Positions 10,574-20,110 are shown, counted from the stretch's first letter. The stretch: 64,000 bases of DNA from Mucilaginibacter phenanthrenivorans (GCF_024721155.1 NZ_JAHVAP010000005.1:496001-560000), one strand, 5' to 3'. Program-made: numbers and translations. Notes: a model not told the origin generated them from the letters alone.

Positions 10574-12061
10574 ATGAAAAAAAATTTAGACATCCGCTTG
10601 TATTTATTGCCGCTATTACTGATGGTGGTGGCTTTATTGCCAGCTTGTAAAAAAAACACAGAGGGTTCTAACCCACCGGTAATTACGGCCGTTAGGACTT
10701 ATGTTCATTCACCAAATGACACTGTTTTAACCAGTGCCGTTCCAACCAGCCAATGGGTGGTGATAACCGGGCAGAATTTAAAAACTACAACCCGAATAGA
10801 ATTTGACGGTGTGCCCGCAACTTTCAATTCTGTATTATTTGCGGATAAAAGCCTCGTTGTGCAAATTCCCGGGATAAAGTATTCAACTGTTGACACCAGC
10901 AAGCTGTATACCGTAAAGGTTACAACAGCAGGGGGGGTCGCCACGTTTAATTTTAAACTGGGTCCGCCAGCAGCTGTTGTTTGGGGCCTTTCAGATGCAT
11001 TTGCCGCCCCGGGCGATTCGGTTTATCTTTTTGGTGGGAATTTACTATTTGTAAAGACCTTGACGTATGCAGGACTTCCCGTTCCACACTTTAATACGAC
11101 TTTGTCCGGAGACACTATTAGCTTTGTGATGCCGAGTGGAGTACAAAGCACCAAGCAGGTAGTAGTAACGACTAAAGGTTTTACGGCCACGTATACCATA
11201 ACTACGAACCCAGTCATTTATGGCATTTCCTACGTTAATCCCAAACTTGGTGATTCGGTTTATGTTTATGGTGCTTACCTTAAGGGTATCCAGTCAATTT
11301 CTTTTGGCGGTGCTACTATTACTAATTTCACAGAAGGTCCACGTGGCGCTTATGTTAAGTTTTCGGCTCCAGATGAGAACAGCTACTCAAGTGGACCAGT
11401 GACCATTGTTACCAGTTCTGGAACGGCTGCTACTTTTAATAAAGTAAATACTCAAAATAACGATAAAGTAGGTCTTTTAGGAGATTTTGAGTGGGGTGAT
11501 AATTTTGGTTTTGGCTGGGCGCCAAATGAAAATTTAAATGGGCCTTGGAACACTCACGAATTTGATGGTTCGATGGGAAGAGACTATAGTCAGTTTATGT
11601 CTATTGATAATCCTGTTTTAGCTGGCGGTGCAAGTGCGTTCTTCCCATTGGGTAGTTCTAATACGGGTAATCACTGGGTACCTGTGGCAAATATTACAGA
11701 TCCTCCTGCAAACTGGGCTTTTCAATTTGACATAAGTGTGGCTAAGCCATGGAAAGGGGGTACTCTTCTTATAAAAACTAGATCTGCAGGTGACAAGTTT
11801 GTTGCGCGTTATGAGCCATGGAAAAATAGTAAGGTTGCTTTTCAAACGAAAGGTTGGGAAACCGTAACTATTCCTTTATCTGAATTCAGATCAACAGTTG
11901 ACCAATTAGGGGATGGTGGATCACTTATTCAAATAAGCGATTTATTAGGGTCTACTGGTGCGGGTCCTTATGATATGTACCTTGAAAATTTCAGTACTTC
12001 GCCAACTGCAACTGGTTTTTATGTCGCTATTGACAATATTAGGTGTGTAAAAATTAAATAA
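10574..12061 (+). CDS. Surface glycan-binding lipoprotein with IPT/TIG repeats (SGBP-B type)
   Basis: This 495-residue lipoprotein has lipobox LPAC with C25. Three IPT/TIG immunoglobulin-like domains follow (about 30-120, 122-203 and 205-290), each with the WVVITGQNL, SVYLFGGNL or SVYVYGAYL core. The C-terminal domain (about 295-495) is of the xyloglucan-binding SGBP_B kind: GDFEWGDNFGFGWAP at its start and FYVAIDNIRC at its end. Such proteins follow SusD in PULs and hold polymer at the cell surface. It is the third gene of the SusC/SusD operon and ends at a strong terminator. The ligand is inferred, not shown. Confidence 0.88.
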   Translation: MKKNLDIRLYLLPLLLMVVALLPACKKNTEGSNPPVITAVRTYVHSPNDTVLTSAVPTSQWVVITGQNLKTTTRIEFDGVPATFNSVLFADKSLVVQIPGIKYSTVDTSKLYTVKVTTAGGVATFNFKLGPPAAVVWGLSDAFAAPGDSVYLFGGNLLFVKTLTYAGLPVPHFNTTLSGDTISFVMPSGVQSTKQVVVTTKGFTATYTITTNPVIYGISYVNPKLGDSVYVYGAYLKGIQSISFGGATITNFTEGPRGAYVKFSAPDENSYSSGPVTIVTSSGTAATFNKVNTQNNDKVGLLGDFEWGDNFGFGWAPNENLNGPWNTHEFDGSMGRDYSQFMSIDNPVLAGGASAFFPLGSSNTGNHWVPVANITDPPANWAFQFDISVAKPWKGGTLLIKTRSAGDKFVARYEPWKNSKVAFQTKGWETVTIPLSEFRSTVDQLGDGGSLIQISDLLGSTGAGPYDMYLENFSTSPTATGFYVAIDNIRCVKIK

Positions 12062-12066
12062 CCTAC

Positions 12067-12099
12067 AGCCCCACGGCAGCAGCTGCTGTGGGGCTTTTT
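12067..12099 (+). terminator. Rho-independent terminator after the SusC/SusD/SGBP operon
   Basis: agccccacggcagc (12067-12080) pairs with gctgctgtggggct (12082-12095) with one G-T mismatch and a minimal loop. A T-tract (ttttt) follows, six bases after the stop codon. It should cut off or attenuate transcription between the transport genes and the downstream enzymes. Confidence 0.85.
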
Positions 12100-12315
12100 A
12101 ACTAAATAAAATTGAGGCACAAAGATCTGGCAGAAGCCCTTAATGCTATGCACTCTAAGGTGAACCCACCTTGAAAGTGGTAAAATAAGTGAATGTCAAA
12201 TAACAAAGTGAAGAGGTTTAAACACCAATACCTAAAACTATTTGTACCAATTTTTTCAAACAAATAATGAACAATTTTTAAACAATAATTAATAATAATT
12301 TAAAACTCAAGTAAA

Positions 12316-12867
12316 ATGAAAAAAATCGCACTATTATTTTTTGCTCTAACAACAGGGATATTAGCCAAAGCACAGCAAACTGTGTATTCCGAAAATTTTG
12401 AATCAAATGTTGCCTACGTTAGTGATGCCTATATGTATTCATTTGCACCATCTACAAAGGCAGGAACATGGAATGGTGGAGTAAATTTAAAAACCGCTGG
12501 TGATGCCAATATAAATTTGCGTCAAGGTTGGGGTAACGGATTTCTATTGAAAATAGAATTCAAAGGTGCTGCTGTTACCATACCTAATATCAATGTGGCT
12601 GGTTATACAAATTTAAGCCTGTCTTATAATTTTGTTGTTGAAGATGGAGGAGGTGCTGTAAAACCAAAAATTGAAGCAAGTATTGATGGCGGTGCTTCTT
12701 GGGTAACTCTACCTACAGTTGCCAGTGGTGGAGGGTGGAATGCAGAAACAAAATCGGTTGCTTTGCCTTTAGGAAATTATAAAACAATAAGCCTCAGAAT
12801 GAATCCTAATACTGAGACTGCTAATGCTATAATGTTTGATAATTTTATAATTACTGGAACGAAGTAA
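12316..12867 (+). CDS. Secreted jelly-roll-like protein, probably glycan binding; lost its T9SS tail
   Basis: This 183-residue protein has a clear signal peptide (ending AKAQ, residue 20). Its beta-rich body resembles lectin/CBM-like modules: VYSENFES at the start, IEASIDGGASWVTLP in the middle and ANAIMFDNFIITG at the end, typical of bacterial jelly-roll domains. No catalytic motif is seen. The frame stops right after the domain. The next bases, read in other frames, spell a type IX secretion C-terminal sorting domain, so the ancestral protein was about 90 residues longer and exported by T9SS. The present product may stay in the periplasm. Partner and substrate are unknown; the context suggests the PUL1 polysaccharide. 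Confidence 0.7.
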   Translation: MKKIALLFFALTTGILAKAQQTVYSENFESNVAYVSDAYMYSFAPSTKAGTWNGGVNLKTAGDANINLRQGWGNGFLLKIEFKGAAVTIPNINVAGYTNLSLSYNFVVEDGGGAVKPKIEASIDGGASWVTLPTVASGGGWNAETKSVALPLGNYKTISLRMNPNTETANAIMFDNFIITGTK

Positions 12868-13176
12868 GCCTGGCGGCTGAATCGAACCAATCATGTGACA
12901 ATTCAATTAAGGTTTATCCAAATTCTATTTGTTAACGAATTTAAAGGTGAAGCTGTAAATTCTGATCAACCATTTTGTGTTTCCATTTTTGATATACTTT
13001 GGAAGAAAAGTAGAGACAATAAAATTTTAAGCTAATTGTCAATGGGATCTTCAATGAAATCAGGATTGTATATAGTTCAGATTGAAGGAGTAAAATCAAA
13101 TTACTCAAAATCATTTAAGTTGGTTAAAAATAAATCACTGAATTTTTTATATGCAGGGCAGACGCATTACTATTGA
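12868..13176 (+). pseudogene. Decayed T9SS type A C-terminal sorting domain
   Basis: After the stop of the preceding gene, a shifted frame reads LAAESNQSCDNSIKVYPN (about 12871-12926), the classic linker plus VYPN start of a Por sorting domain. After a further stop the text continues NEFKGEAV and FCVSIFDIL. It ends with MKSGLYIVQIEG and KSFKLVKNK (13054 onward), the classic end of the domain. At least one frameshift and two in-frame stops separate the pieces. I infer that it was once the C-terminus of the gene at 12316. Confidence 0.75.
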
Positions 13177-13503
13177 GCCAGACCGCAACCCCACCTTTGG
13201 AGAAGAGGATGTGATCGATTCTGAATTCCAAAAGGATAAAACAGAAGTTTGTTGATAAAGGTATCCCTGTGGTGCTGGGTGAATATGGAACCTGGAGACG
13301 GACTCCGGAACCAACACGGGTAATCCTAAGGATATGCCGATGCACAACAGGTCTGTGGATTACTGCTAACTTATTCGACCAAAACTATGAGAGCGAATGG
13401 TCTTTTACCCTTCTGGTGGGAGGTAGGTCAAGCTTTAGACAGAAAAAATAATGTGGTTAAGGACCAGCGGATGCTAAATGCCATTATTGCAGGATATAAG
13501 TAA
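13168..13503 (+). pseudogene. 3'-terminal fragment of a GH5 gene, close copy of the end of the intact GH5
   Basis: The DNA from ctattgagccagaccgcaa (13168) to ggatataagtaa (13503) is closely similar to 15024-15363 of the intact GH5 gene. It keeps the ttgttgataaaggtatccc block and GIPVVLGEY with the nucleophile Glu. Small indels break the frame between this block and the tail, so no product of useful length is made. The 5' two thirds of the gene are missing. It is either the remains of a tandem duplicate or of a recombination event between paralogues. Confidence 0.85.
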
Positions 13504-13780
13504 AAAATAATGTTTGCAGATAGGAGAATGCCATTGATTATGGGCGAATTTATTACTGACCATCAATCTGTTAAATTAAAAGGATATCCGGCCGATCCGT
13601 TTTATTGCCGGTAAGTTCTTAGAGGCATTTTTTAAATTATTTAACAAAAGGCCAAAGCAAATAATGTGCTGCCGTTTTTATGGCCAGCAACGTATTTGAC
13701 CGGGCAACTAATACTGCAGGAAGTAAGCAAATATTAGATTCGCTGAAAAAACGTGCAGGGCTTAGATAGGCAGATTTAGT
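13504..13780 (+). pseudogene. Second GH5-like 3' remnant
   Basis: Pieces in different frames read MPLIMGEFITDHQS (about 13528), AKANNVLPFLWPA and SNVFDRATNTAGSKQILD followed by SLKKRAGLR and a stop (ending 13770). GEF followed by an FxW stretch and VFDR before a short tail is the usual end of a GH5 domain, but the text differs from the neighbouring copy. This was therefore a different GH5 gene. Stops and frameshifts make it non-functional. Confidence 0.55.
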
Positions 13781-13828
13781 TAGTATAAACCGTTCCGTTA
13801 ATACGCCTATTGTGGCTGAAGAGAAAAT

Positions 13829-13860
13829 CCTCTGAACAGTATTGTTCAGAGGGCTCTTTT
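13829..13860 (+). terminator. Rho-independent terminator upstream of GH5
   Basis: cctctgaaca (13829-13838) and tgttcagagg (13843-13852) form a perfect 10-bp stem with a 4-base loop, followed by gctctttt. It probably belonged to the dead GH5 gene just upstream. It means the intact GH5 at 13882 needs its own promoter or read-through. Confidence 0.8.
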
Positions 13861-13881
13861 AAATAAAAATTATAGAAATAA

Positions 13882-15363
13882 ATGAAAAAAAACTATTTTT
13901 TTAAATCCGTAGTATTTCTTACTGCGATTATCATCCTTCTCGCATGCAAAAAGGCGAAAACTACGGCACCGGAACTCACGGTTAGCGTGTCGACCATTAC
14001 TTTTGCGCCCGAAGGAGGAAGCCAGGACATTACCGTTACCAGCAATGCTGACTGGAGCGTAAGCAATCCTGCTTTGTCGTGGCTGCAACTAAGTACTACA
14101 TCGGGCAAGAGCGGGAGTACCGTTATTCATGTGACAGTGACGTCGCCAAATGGTACAGGTGCAAGCCAGTCTGCAATTTTATACATAAGTTCACCAAACG
14201 GGCAGGCAAGAAGGGTGACCGTTACCCAGGCCCCCCTGCCCCCCAACCTGTACCCAAGTTATAATACCTCGCCCATAGCGCCGGACATGACCGGAATGAC
14301 CAGTACTGCCGTGCAACTTGCTGCAAAAATGGGAACGGGAATGGGAATGAATTTTGGCAATACCATGGACTCCGACATCGAAAATAATTGGGTGACTGGT
14401 CCTATTACCAACGTGCAGATAAAATTTGTAAAGCAAATAGGTTTCACTGCTGTACGGATTCCGATGAACTGGGTTTGGACTCATTTAAGTGATCGGAAAA
14501 AGGCAACAATTGACCCTGTATGGCTTGCGCGGGTGAAACAAGTGGTTGGATATTGTGTGAATAATGGTGTGTATGTGATAGTAAATGCTCACGCGGATCT
14601 TGGCTGGCTGGAAGATAATGTCAATGCCGTAAAGAAAGATTCCGTTAATGCAATGCAAAAGGCGATTTGGGAGCAGATTGCTACAACCTTGCGTGATTTT
14701 GATGAGCATCTTATATTTGCCGGCACGAATGAACCTAAGGCTGACAATGCCGAGCAAATGGCCATACTCAATGGTTATCACGAAACATTCATCAATGCAG
14801 TTCGCTCTACCGGAGGCAGGAACGCCTACCGGGTGCTGGTTGTGCAGGGGCCTCACACTAATACTTCTATAACCCATACTTTGATGACTACTATGCCTCA
14901 CGACCCGGTACCTAACAAGTTGATGCTCGAGGTGCACGACTATACGCCTTTTCAATTTACTCTAATGGATGCAGATGCAAGCTGGGGCAAGATGGTTTAC
15001 TACTGGGGGGCTGGGAATGTTTCCACTATTGAGCCAGACCGCAACAACACCCCTGGAAATGGAGACGAGGCTGCGATCGCTGCTCAATACCAATTGATGA
15101 AACATGATTTTGTTGATAAAGGTATCCCTGTGGTGCTGGGTGAATATGCAACAATGAGGAGAACCGACCCCAACAAGCCTATGCCTAAGGATACGTTGAT
15201 GCACAACAGGTCTGTGGATGACTGGACAAAATTTGTGACCAAATCGGCTAAAACGAATGGTATGCTGCCATTTTTTTGGGAGGTAGGGCAAATGTTAGAC
15301 AGGGCTAATAATGTGGTAAAAGACCAGCGTATGTATGATGCCCTTGTGGCTGGATATAAGTAA
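13882..15363 (+). CDS. BACON-domain GH5 endo-glycanase lipoprotein
   Basis: This 493-residue surface lipoprotein (lipobox LLAC, C22) has an N-terminal BACON domain (about 30-113, with ITVTSNADWSV and RVTVTQAP) and a GH5 barrel (about 140-480). Visible GH5 landmarks are MNFGNTMD, VRIPMNW, VIVNAHADLGWLED with H237, the acid/base E284 in FAGTNEP and the nucleophile E421 in GIPVVLGEYA. GH5 enzymes cleave beta-1,4-linked glucans, mannans or xyloglucan by retention. A BACON-GH5 architecture is known from the Bacteroides ovatus xyloglucan enzyme BoGH5A. The subfamily cannot be set by eye. It has terminators on both sides, so it is probably transcribed on its own. Confidence 0.9.
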   Translation: MKKNYFFKSVVFLTAIIILLACKKAKTTAPELTVSVSTITFAPEGGSQDITVTSNADWSVSNPALSWLQLSTTSGKSGSTVIHVTVTSPNGTGASQSAILYISSPNGQARRVTVTQAPLPPNLYPSYNTSPIAPDMTGMTSTAVQLAAKMGTGMGMNFGNTMDSDIENNWVTGPITNVQIKFVKQIGFTAVRIPMNWVWTHLSDRKKATIDPVWLARVKQVVGYCVNNGVYVIVNAHADLGWLEDNVNAVKKDSVNAMQKAIWEQIATTLRDFDEHLIFAGTNEPKADNAEQMAILNGYHETFINAVRSTGGRNAYRVLVVQGPHTNTSITHTLMTTMPHDPVPNKLMLEVHDYTPFQFTLMDADASWGKMVYYWGAGNVSTIEPDRNNTPGNGDEAAIAAQYQLMKHDFVDKGIPVVLGEYATMRRTDPNKPMPKDTLMHNRSVDDWTKFVTKSAKTNGMLPFFWEVGQMLDRANNVVKDQRMYDALVAGYK

Positions 15364-15397
15364 AATTAATGTTGGATTAAAGCTTTTTCTGGAATAG

Positions 15398-15433
15398 CGG
15401 TACTGTGAACAGATTACACAGTACCGTTTTCTT
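15398..15433 (+). terminator. Rho-independent terminator after GH5
   Basis: cggtactgtg (15398-15407) pairs perfectly with cacagtaccg (15417-15426) over a 9-base loop and is followed by ttttctt. Confidence 0.85.
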
Positions 15434-15483
15434 GACGTTTATGATTGGTATTGATTATGAAAAGATAAATTAAACTAACAAAA

Positions 15484-17304
15484 ATGAACAATATAATAAA
15501 TATGAAAAAGGGTCTTGGTATATTTTTAGGCTTACAATTCTTTTTCACATTCCTTTCTTTTTCCTGTAAGAAGAAACAGGTTGCGCCTCAACCTCAACCT
15601 CAATTCACTGTTTCTTCCGCGCAAGTTGTTTTTGAGTCGGAAGGAAGTAGTTCTAATGTTTCTATCACCAGCAATGGTAATTGGACAGCGACAGCCAATA
15701 GCTCAACTATATGGTTCACGATAAGTAAGTCATCGGGAGGCCCGGGAAATGTTACGCTTAAATTAATTGCGGACGCTAACAACACGGGGGCTGGCCGCAA
15801 GGCGATGGTGACTATCAACACTTCGAATGGTGATGTCAAGCAAATTGAAGTTTCACAGCCAGATAATCAAAATCTGCTATCAAAATTCGCAATTGTTTCG
15901 CCGAAACTTCTCACCAATAGTGGGAATCCTTTATTAGATTTTATGTTTACGGCCGACCCAACAGCTATAGCATACAATGGAAGAGTTTATGTGTATGCCA
16001 CAAATGATAATCAACAGTATTTGAAGGTAGGACCGGGTGGAACAAATAGTGCCGAGTCTATCCGTTCACTGGTCATGATGTCTTCGGATGATATGGTCAA
16101 CTGGACTTATCATGGCCTCATAAATACAGCAAAGCTGGCACCATGGACTGCTTCGTCATGGGCGCCTTCAATTGAATCCAGAATGGAAGCAGATGGTAAA
16201 ACGCATTTCTATATGTATTACTCCAATAACGCTTTTGGCTCAGCCGTGCTTACTTCCACCTCTCCCGTTGGCCCCTGGAAAGACCCATTAGGAAAGGCCA
16301 TAGTCGACCACTCTGTCCCCGGTGTGGATGTCGATGTTCCATTCGATCCCGGCGTTGTGATTGACAAACAAGGTACAGGCTGGCTGGTTTTTGGCGGCGG
16401 AGCGAAAAAAACACCCTATATGCCGGGTAATGCCAGAATCGTCAAATTAGGAGCAGATATGATCAGTTTGGCCAGTAGTATTTCTCAGATACCCGCTCCT
16501 TATTTTAATGAGGCCAGCGACCTTAACTTTATCAATGGAACCTGGGTTTATACCTATTGTACGAATTGGGATAAACGCGACGTATGGCCTTATAGCAATA
16601 TTCTTGCACCAACCGCATGCAACATATCCTATATGACGAGTAAAACACCCTTAGATTCGGGTAGTTGGAAGTATGGCGATAATTACTTTAAGAATCCTGG
16701 CGAACACCCGGTGGGTGATAACGTGGGTCCTTATACAAACAATCACTCTCACTTGTTCACGTTTCAAGGGAAATGGTATTTTGCTTACCATGCCATGTAT
16801 TTACAAGATTATTTTAACACTAAGGGTGGTTTTCGTAATGTGGGTATCGAAGTAGCACCGATGGATACAACTAATGGCGTGAAAATCCCCATGATCAACG
16901 CAACTTTTAAAGGTCCGTCACAAACTAAGCTATTAAATCCGTTCGTTCTGCAGCAAGCAGAAACCACGGCAGGCACTTCGGGGCACGTTACGTTCGATAC
17001 TGCTGGTATTGTGGGTAATATGGTTGCCATAGCACAAATAGATAAACAAGTTCTCATGGTCCGGGGAGCCGATTTTAGTAAACAGATTCCTGCCAAATTC
17101 GAAGCCCGGGTGAAAGGAACAGGTCAAATTGATGTTTATGTAAATAATCTTAAAGGCCCGGCTCTTGTTTCCCTTAAATGTGATGCGAAGGATTGGACTA
17201 CGCTCTCAGCGCAAATACAACAGAACATACCTAAAGGAGTAGGGAATATCTATTTTGTATTTTATGGAGAGGGTTTTTTGTTTGATGAATGGAAATTTGA
17301 TTAA
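15484..17304 (+). CDS. BACON-GH43 glycosidase with C-terminal CBM6-like module
   Basis: This is a 606-residue lipoprotein (C28 in LSFSC; Met7 at 15502 is an alternative start). It has a BACON domain (about 40-125), a five-bladed GH43 domain (about 150-460) and a C-terminal beta module resembling CBM6 (about 490-606, ending FLFDEWKFD). The GH43 triad is visible: D158 in FTADPTA (general base), D288 in DVPFDPGVV and E343 in YFNEASD (general acid). GH43 enzymes are inverting arabinofuranosidases or xylosidases. With CBM6 this resembles arabinoxylan or oligosaccharide arabinofuranohydrolases, so it probably trims side chains of the PUL1 polymer. The specificity is inferred. Confidence 0.88.
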   Translation: MNNIINMKKGLGIFLGLQFFFTFLSFSCKKKQVAPQPQPQFTVSSAQVVFESEGSSSNVSITSNGNWTATANSSTIWFTISKSSGGPGNVTLKLIADANNTGAGRKAMVTINTSNGDVKQIEVSQPDNQNLLSKFAIVSPKLLTNSGNPLLDFMFTADPTAIAYNGRVYVYATNDNQQYLKVGPGGTNSAESIRSLVMMSSDDMVNWTYHGLINTAKLAPWTASSWAPSIESRMEADGKTHFYMYYSNNAFGSAVLTSTSPVGPWKDPLGKAIVDHSVPGVDVDVPFDPGVVIDKQGTGWLVFGGGAKKTPYMPGNARIVKLGADMISLASSISQIPAPYFNEASDLNFINGTWVYTYCTNWDKRDVWPYSNILAPTACNISYMTSKTPLDSGSWKYGDNYFKNPGEHPVGDNVGPYTNNHSHLFTFQGKWYFAYHAMYLQDYFNTKGGFRNVGIEVAPMDTTNGVKIPMINATFKGPSQTKLLNPFVLQQAETTAGTSGHVTFDTAGIVGNMVAIAQIDKQVLMVRGADFSKQIPAKFEARVKGTGQIDVYVNNLKGPALVSLKCDAKDWTTLSAQIQQNIPKGVGNIYFVFYGEGFLFDEWKFD

Positions 17305-17469
17305 GTCCGGTTGTTGGTTTATTGATGCTATTTATCAATAGATGTTCGATCAAAGCGGGCTGTTACTGCCGATTTGGTGAAACCGTTAAGCCTTTATTTT
17401 GGGAGCCGGAGGCAAATAAACGTTGATTCAGCAACCCGCGAATTATTTAAGACAATGACACTTAAAACT

Positions 17470-17507
17470 GCCGGTATCACGAATAAGAGTTTATTCGTGA
17501 TACCGGC
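17470..17507. repeat. Perfect 17-bp inverted repeat, 4-base loop
   Basis: Bases 17470-17486 (gccggtatcacgaataa) are fully complementary to 17491-17507 around gagt. No T-run follows on the plus strand. It sits between GH43 and a small gene. It is too perfect for chance, and is either a terminator working without a U-tract or an RNA-processing or operator element. Confidence 0.7.
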
Positions 17508-17569
17508 ATAATTCCGCAAGTTCAAACTAATATATTCAATTAGCACTAAAGGATATTAAAAAAAGGAAT

Positions 17570-17800
17570 ATGGAAGATCAAACTATTTCAAAAGGGCCGG
17601 AATTAGATGAAAGTGAAATTAAAGCTTTGATAGAGAATTTTGATACAATTGGTATTTTGCTTAAAGAGCATCCTGCTTTCTTCAGTAACCCTATCTCAAC
17701 GCCTGAATCGAAAAAAATGTGTAGCGAGGGCTTGGTTCTTATTAAGAAGTTCACTCAAAAATGTTTAGAACATTATGGGATGCGTTACCTTTCAAAATAA
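17570..17800 (+). CDS. Small acidic-start hypothetical protein (76 aa)
   Basis: An ATG frame follows an A/G-rich stretch (aaaaaaggaat) and encodes 76 residues. These include an amphipathic helix-rich N-terminus (DESEIKALIENFDTIGILLK) and a CLEHYGMRYLSK tail. There is no signal peptide, membrane segment or known motif. It lies between the hairpin at 17470 and the GH3 gene on the same strand. The codon use looks like real protein rather than noise. The family is not recognised. Confidence 0.5.
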   Translation: MEDQTISKGPELDESEIKALIENFDTIGILLKEHPAFFSNPISTPESKKMCSEGLVLIKKFTQKCLEHYGMRYLSK

Positions 17801-17910
17801 GATTTCAACTACACGCTATGTGGAATACTGAGTTGGCTTTAAAACATATGCTGTTGAAAATTACGGCCGCAGATAAATAGCATCGACAAAATGAAAAGAA
17901 ATAATATTTT

Positions 17911-20067
17911 ATGAAATATACCATTGCCTGTTTTATGGCATTTTTAGTGGCGGGCGAAGTTTTGGCACAAAATAAAAGTGAGGTGGCGCTTACCGCGAAG
18001 ATCAACAACATCCTCAGGAAAATGACACTGGAAGAAAAAATTCAAATGCTTCATGGCAATGCTTTATTTTCCTCGGCAGGTGTGCCGCGTTTTGGTATTC
18101 CTGAGTTAACGTGTGACGACGGCCCATTAGGCGTGCGGGAAGAAATAAAACGTTTCGACTGGGCCTCAGCCAACTGGACAACCGATTCGGCCACGTTTTT
18201 ACCCAATGGTTCGGCAATTGCAGCCACATGGAACCCGGCGATGGCACATAAATACGGGGTAGTTATAGGCGAGGAAGCCAACGCCCGGCAAAAGAACATA
18301 ATGCTTGCGCCCGCATTCAATATTTGCAGGATGCCACTTTGCGGCCGTACCTATGAATATTATTCCGAAGACCCTTATTTAAACAGCCAATTGGCCATTC
18401 AATCAGTAAAAGGGATTCAAAGTCAGCATGTTGCAGCCTGTATAAAACACTTTGCCGCCAATAACCAGGAACTTAACCGCGATAGTGTAAACACGATAGT
18501 TGATGAGCGCGCTTTGCGCGAAATATATTTCCCCGCCTTTAAAGCGGCTGTACAGCAAGGTAATGCTTACACGGTAATGTCGGCTTATAATAAGTTGAAT
18601 GGTTACTGGTGCTCAGAGAATGACTTTTTATTGAATAAAGTATTAAAAAATGAGTGGGGCTTTAAAGGAGCTGTAATGTCCGACTGGAGCGGAGTACACC
18701 ATACCGTTGCGGCCGCTAATAATGGCCTGGATATAGAAATGGGCTCAAGTGGGCCGTATGATCAGTGGTATTTTGCTAAGCCGCTACTTGCGGCAGTAAA
18801 ATCAGGCCAGGTTTCAGTAAAAACAATAGATGATAAAGTGAGGAGGATCTTATGGTTAATCTATCATACATCCATGAGCTCAAATCACTCTACAGGGTCT
18901 ATTGCCACGCCGGCGCACGCCAAAGCCGCCTATGACATCGCCTCAGAGTCTATAGTCCTGTTAAAAAATGACGCTCATTTATTGCCTTTAAAGGTAAATA
19001 ATATCAGAAGCATTGCGGTCATCGGCGACAACGCGGTACGTAGATTTGCTTTAGGAGGATATGGGGCCGGTGTAAAGGCCCAGCACGAGATAACAGCATT
19101 AGAGGGCATAAAATCAAGGTTTGGTAAAACAGCCAGCGTCACTTTTGCCCAGGGGTACAAGGCTAATTATTTAGCAAACAATACGGATGCACAAAATGCT
19201 GGTTATGATCAGCCCGACCAAATGTTGATCGACCAGGCCGTGGCGCTTGCAAAAACAACCGACATCGCCATTTTGTGCATCGGTTCTAATCGCGAGTTTG
19301 AAAGCGAAGGCCATGACCGCAAGAATTTGAAGCTGCCCTTTGGCGAGCAGGAATTGGTTAACGCGGTTAGCGCAGCTAACCCTAATACGATTATCGTAAT
19401 CATGGCGGGCGCTCCGTACGATTTGAATCAAATAAAAAAATCAAATCATACGATTGTTTGGTCGTGGTTTAACGGATCGGAAGCAGGGAATGCATTGGCC
19501 GATGTTTTAAAAGGTATAGTGAACCCATCAGGCCGTTTACCATTTACTTTTCCTGTCTCGTTAGGTGATTCACCCGCTACCGCCCTAAATACCTATCCTG
19601 GTAATAATATGACGGCTGATTATAAAGAAGGGATACTGGTTGGCTATCGCTGGTATGACACTAAAAACATAGATCCGCTGTATTGCTTTGGTTACGGGTT
19701 GTCTTATACCAATTTTACTTATAGTGATTTGGTCACTAACAAGAAAGTGTATAAAAGGGGGGATAAAATAACAGTTTCCTTAAAGGTTAAGAACACCGGC
19801 GCCGTAGCAGGCAAAGAAGTTGTTCAATTTTATATCAGCAAACTGAACTCTACGGTTTTGCGCCCTGGTAAAGAATTAAAGGCGTTTAAAAAGATTATGA
19901 TAGCACCGGGTCAAACGGCTCCTGTTTTAATAAACATAGCTATAAACGATCTCGCCTATTTTAACGATAAATTAAAAAATTGGATGATTGAGCCTGGTCA
20001 ATACAAGATACTGGCCGCTGCGTCATCAAGAGATATCAGGCAAACAGCAACGTTTAATATTAAGTAG
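17911..20067 (+). CDS. GH3 beta-glucosidase, periplasmic
   Basis: This 718-residue protein has a signal peptide (ending EVLAQ, residue 20), a GH3 N-terminal barrel, a GH3 C-terminal domain and a fibronectin-III-like tail. Landmarks are LTCDDGPLGVR, CIKHFAANNQE, the nucleophile D258 in AVMSDWSGVH and PLYCFGYGLSYTNF before the Fn3 domain. Such enzymes release terminal beta-linked glucose (or xylose) from oligosaccharides in the periplasm after SusCD import. Length and order are normal for the BglX-like group. It probably provides the last hydrolytic step of PUL1. Confidence 0.93.
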   Translation: MKYTIACFMAFLVAGEVLAQNKSEVALTAKINNILRKMTLEEKIQMLHGNALFSSAGVPRFGIPELTCDDGPLGVREEIKRFDWASANWTTDSATFLPNGSAIAATWNPAMAHKYGVVIGEEANARQKNIMLAPAFNICRMPLCGRTYEYYSEDPYLNSQLAIQSVKGIQSQHVAACIKHFAANNQELNRDSVNTIVDERALREIYFPAFKAAVQQGNAYTVMSAYNKLNGYWCSENDFLLNKVLKNEWGFKGAVMSDWSGVHHTVAAANNGLDIEMGSSGPYDQWYFAKPLLAAVKSGQVSVKTIDDKVRRILWLIYHTSMSSNHSTGSIATPAHAKAAYDIASESIVLLKNDAHLLPLKVNNIRSIAVIGDNAVRRFALGGYGAGVKAQHEITALEGIKSRFGKTASVTFAQGYKANYLANNTDAQNAGYDQPDQMLIDQAVALAKTTDIAILCIGSNREFESEGHDRKNLKLPFGEQELVNAVSAANPNTIIVIMAGAPYDLNQIKKSNHTIVWSWFNGSEAGNALADVLKGIVNPSGRLPFTFPVSLGDSPATALNTYPGNNMTADYKEGILVGYRWYDTKNIDPLYCFGYGLSYTNFTYSDLVTNKKVYKRGDKITVSLKVKNTGAVAGKEVVQFYISKLNSTVLRPGKELKAFKKIMIAPGQTAPVLINIAINDLAYFNDKLKNWMIEPGQYKILAAASSRDIRQTATFNIK

Positions 20068-20110
20068 CAAGAAGAGGTTTTGTCGGGGCGATTTCTTTAA
20101 TGTAAAATAA

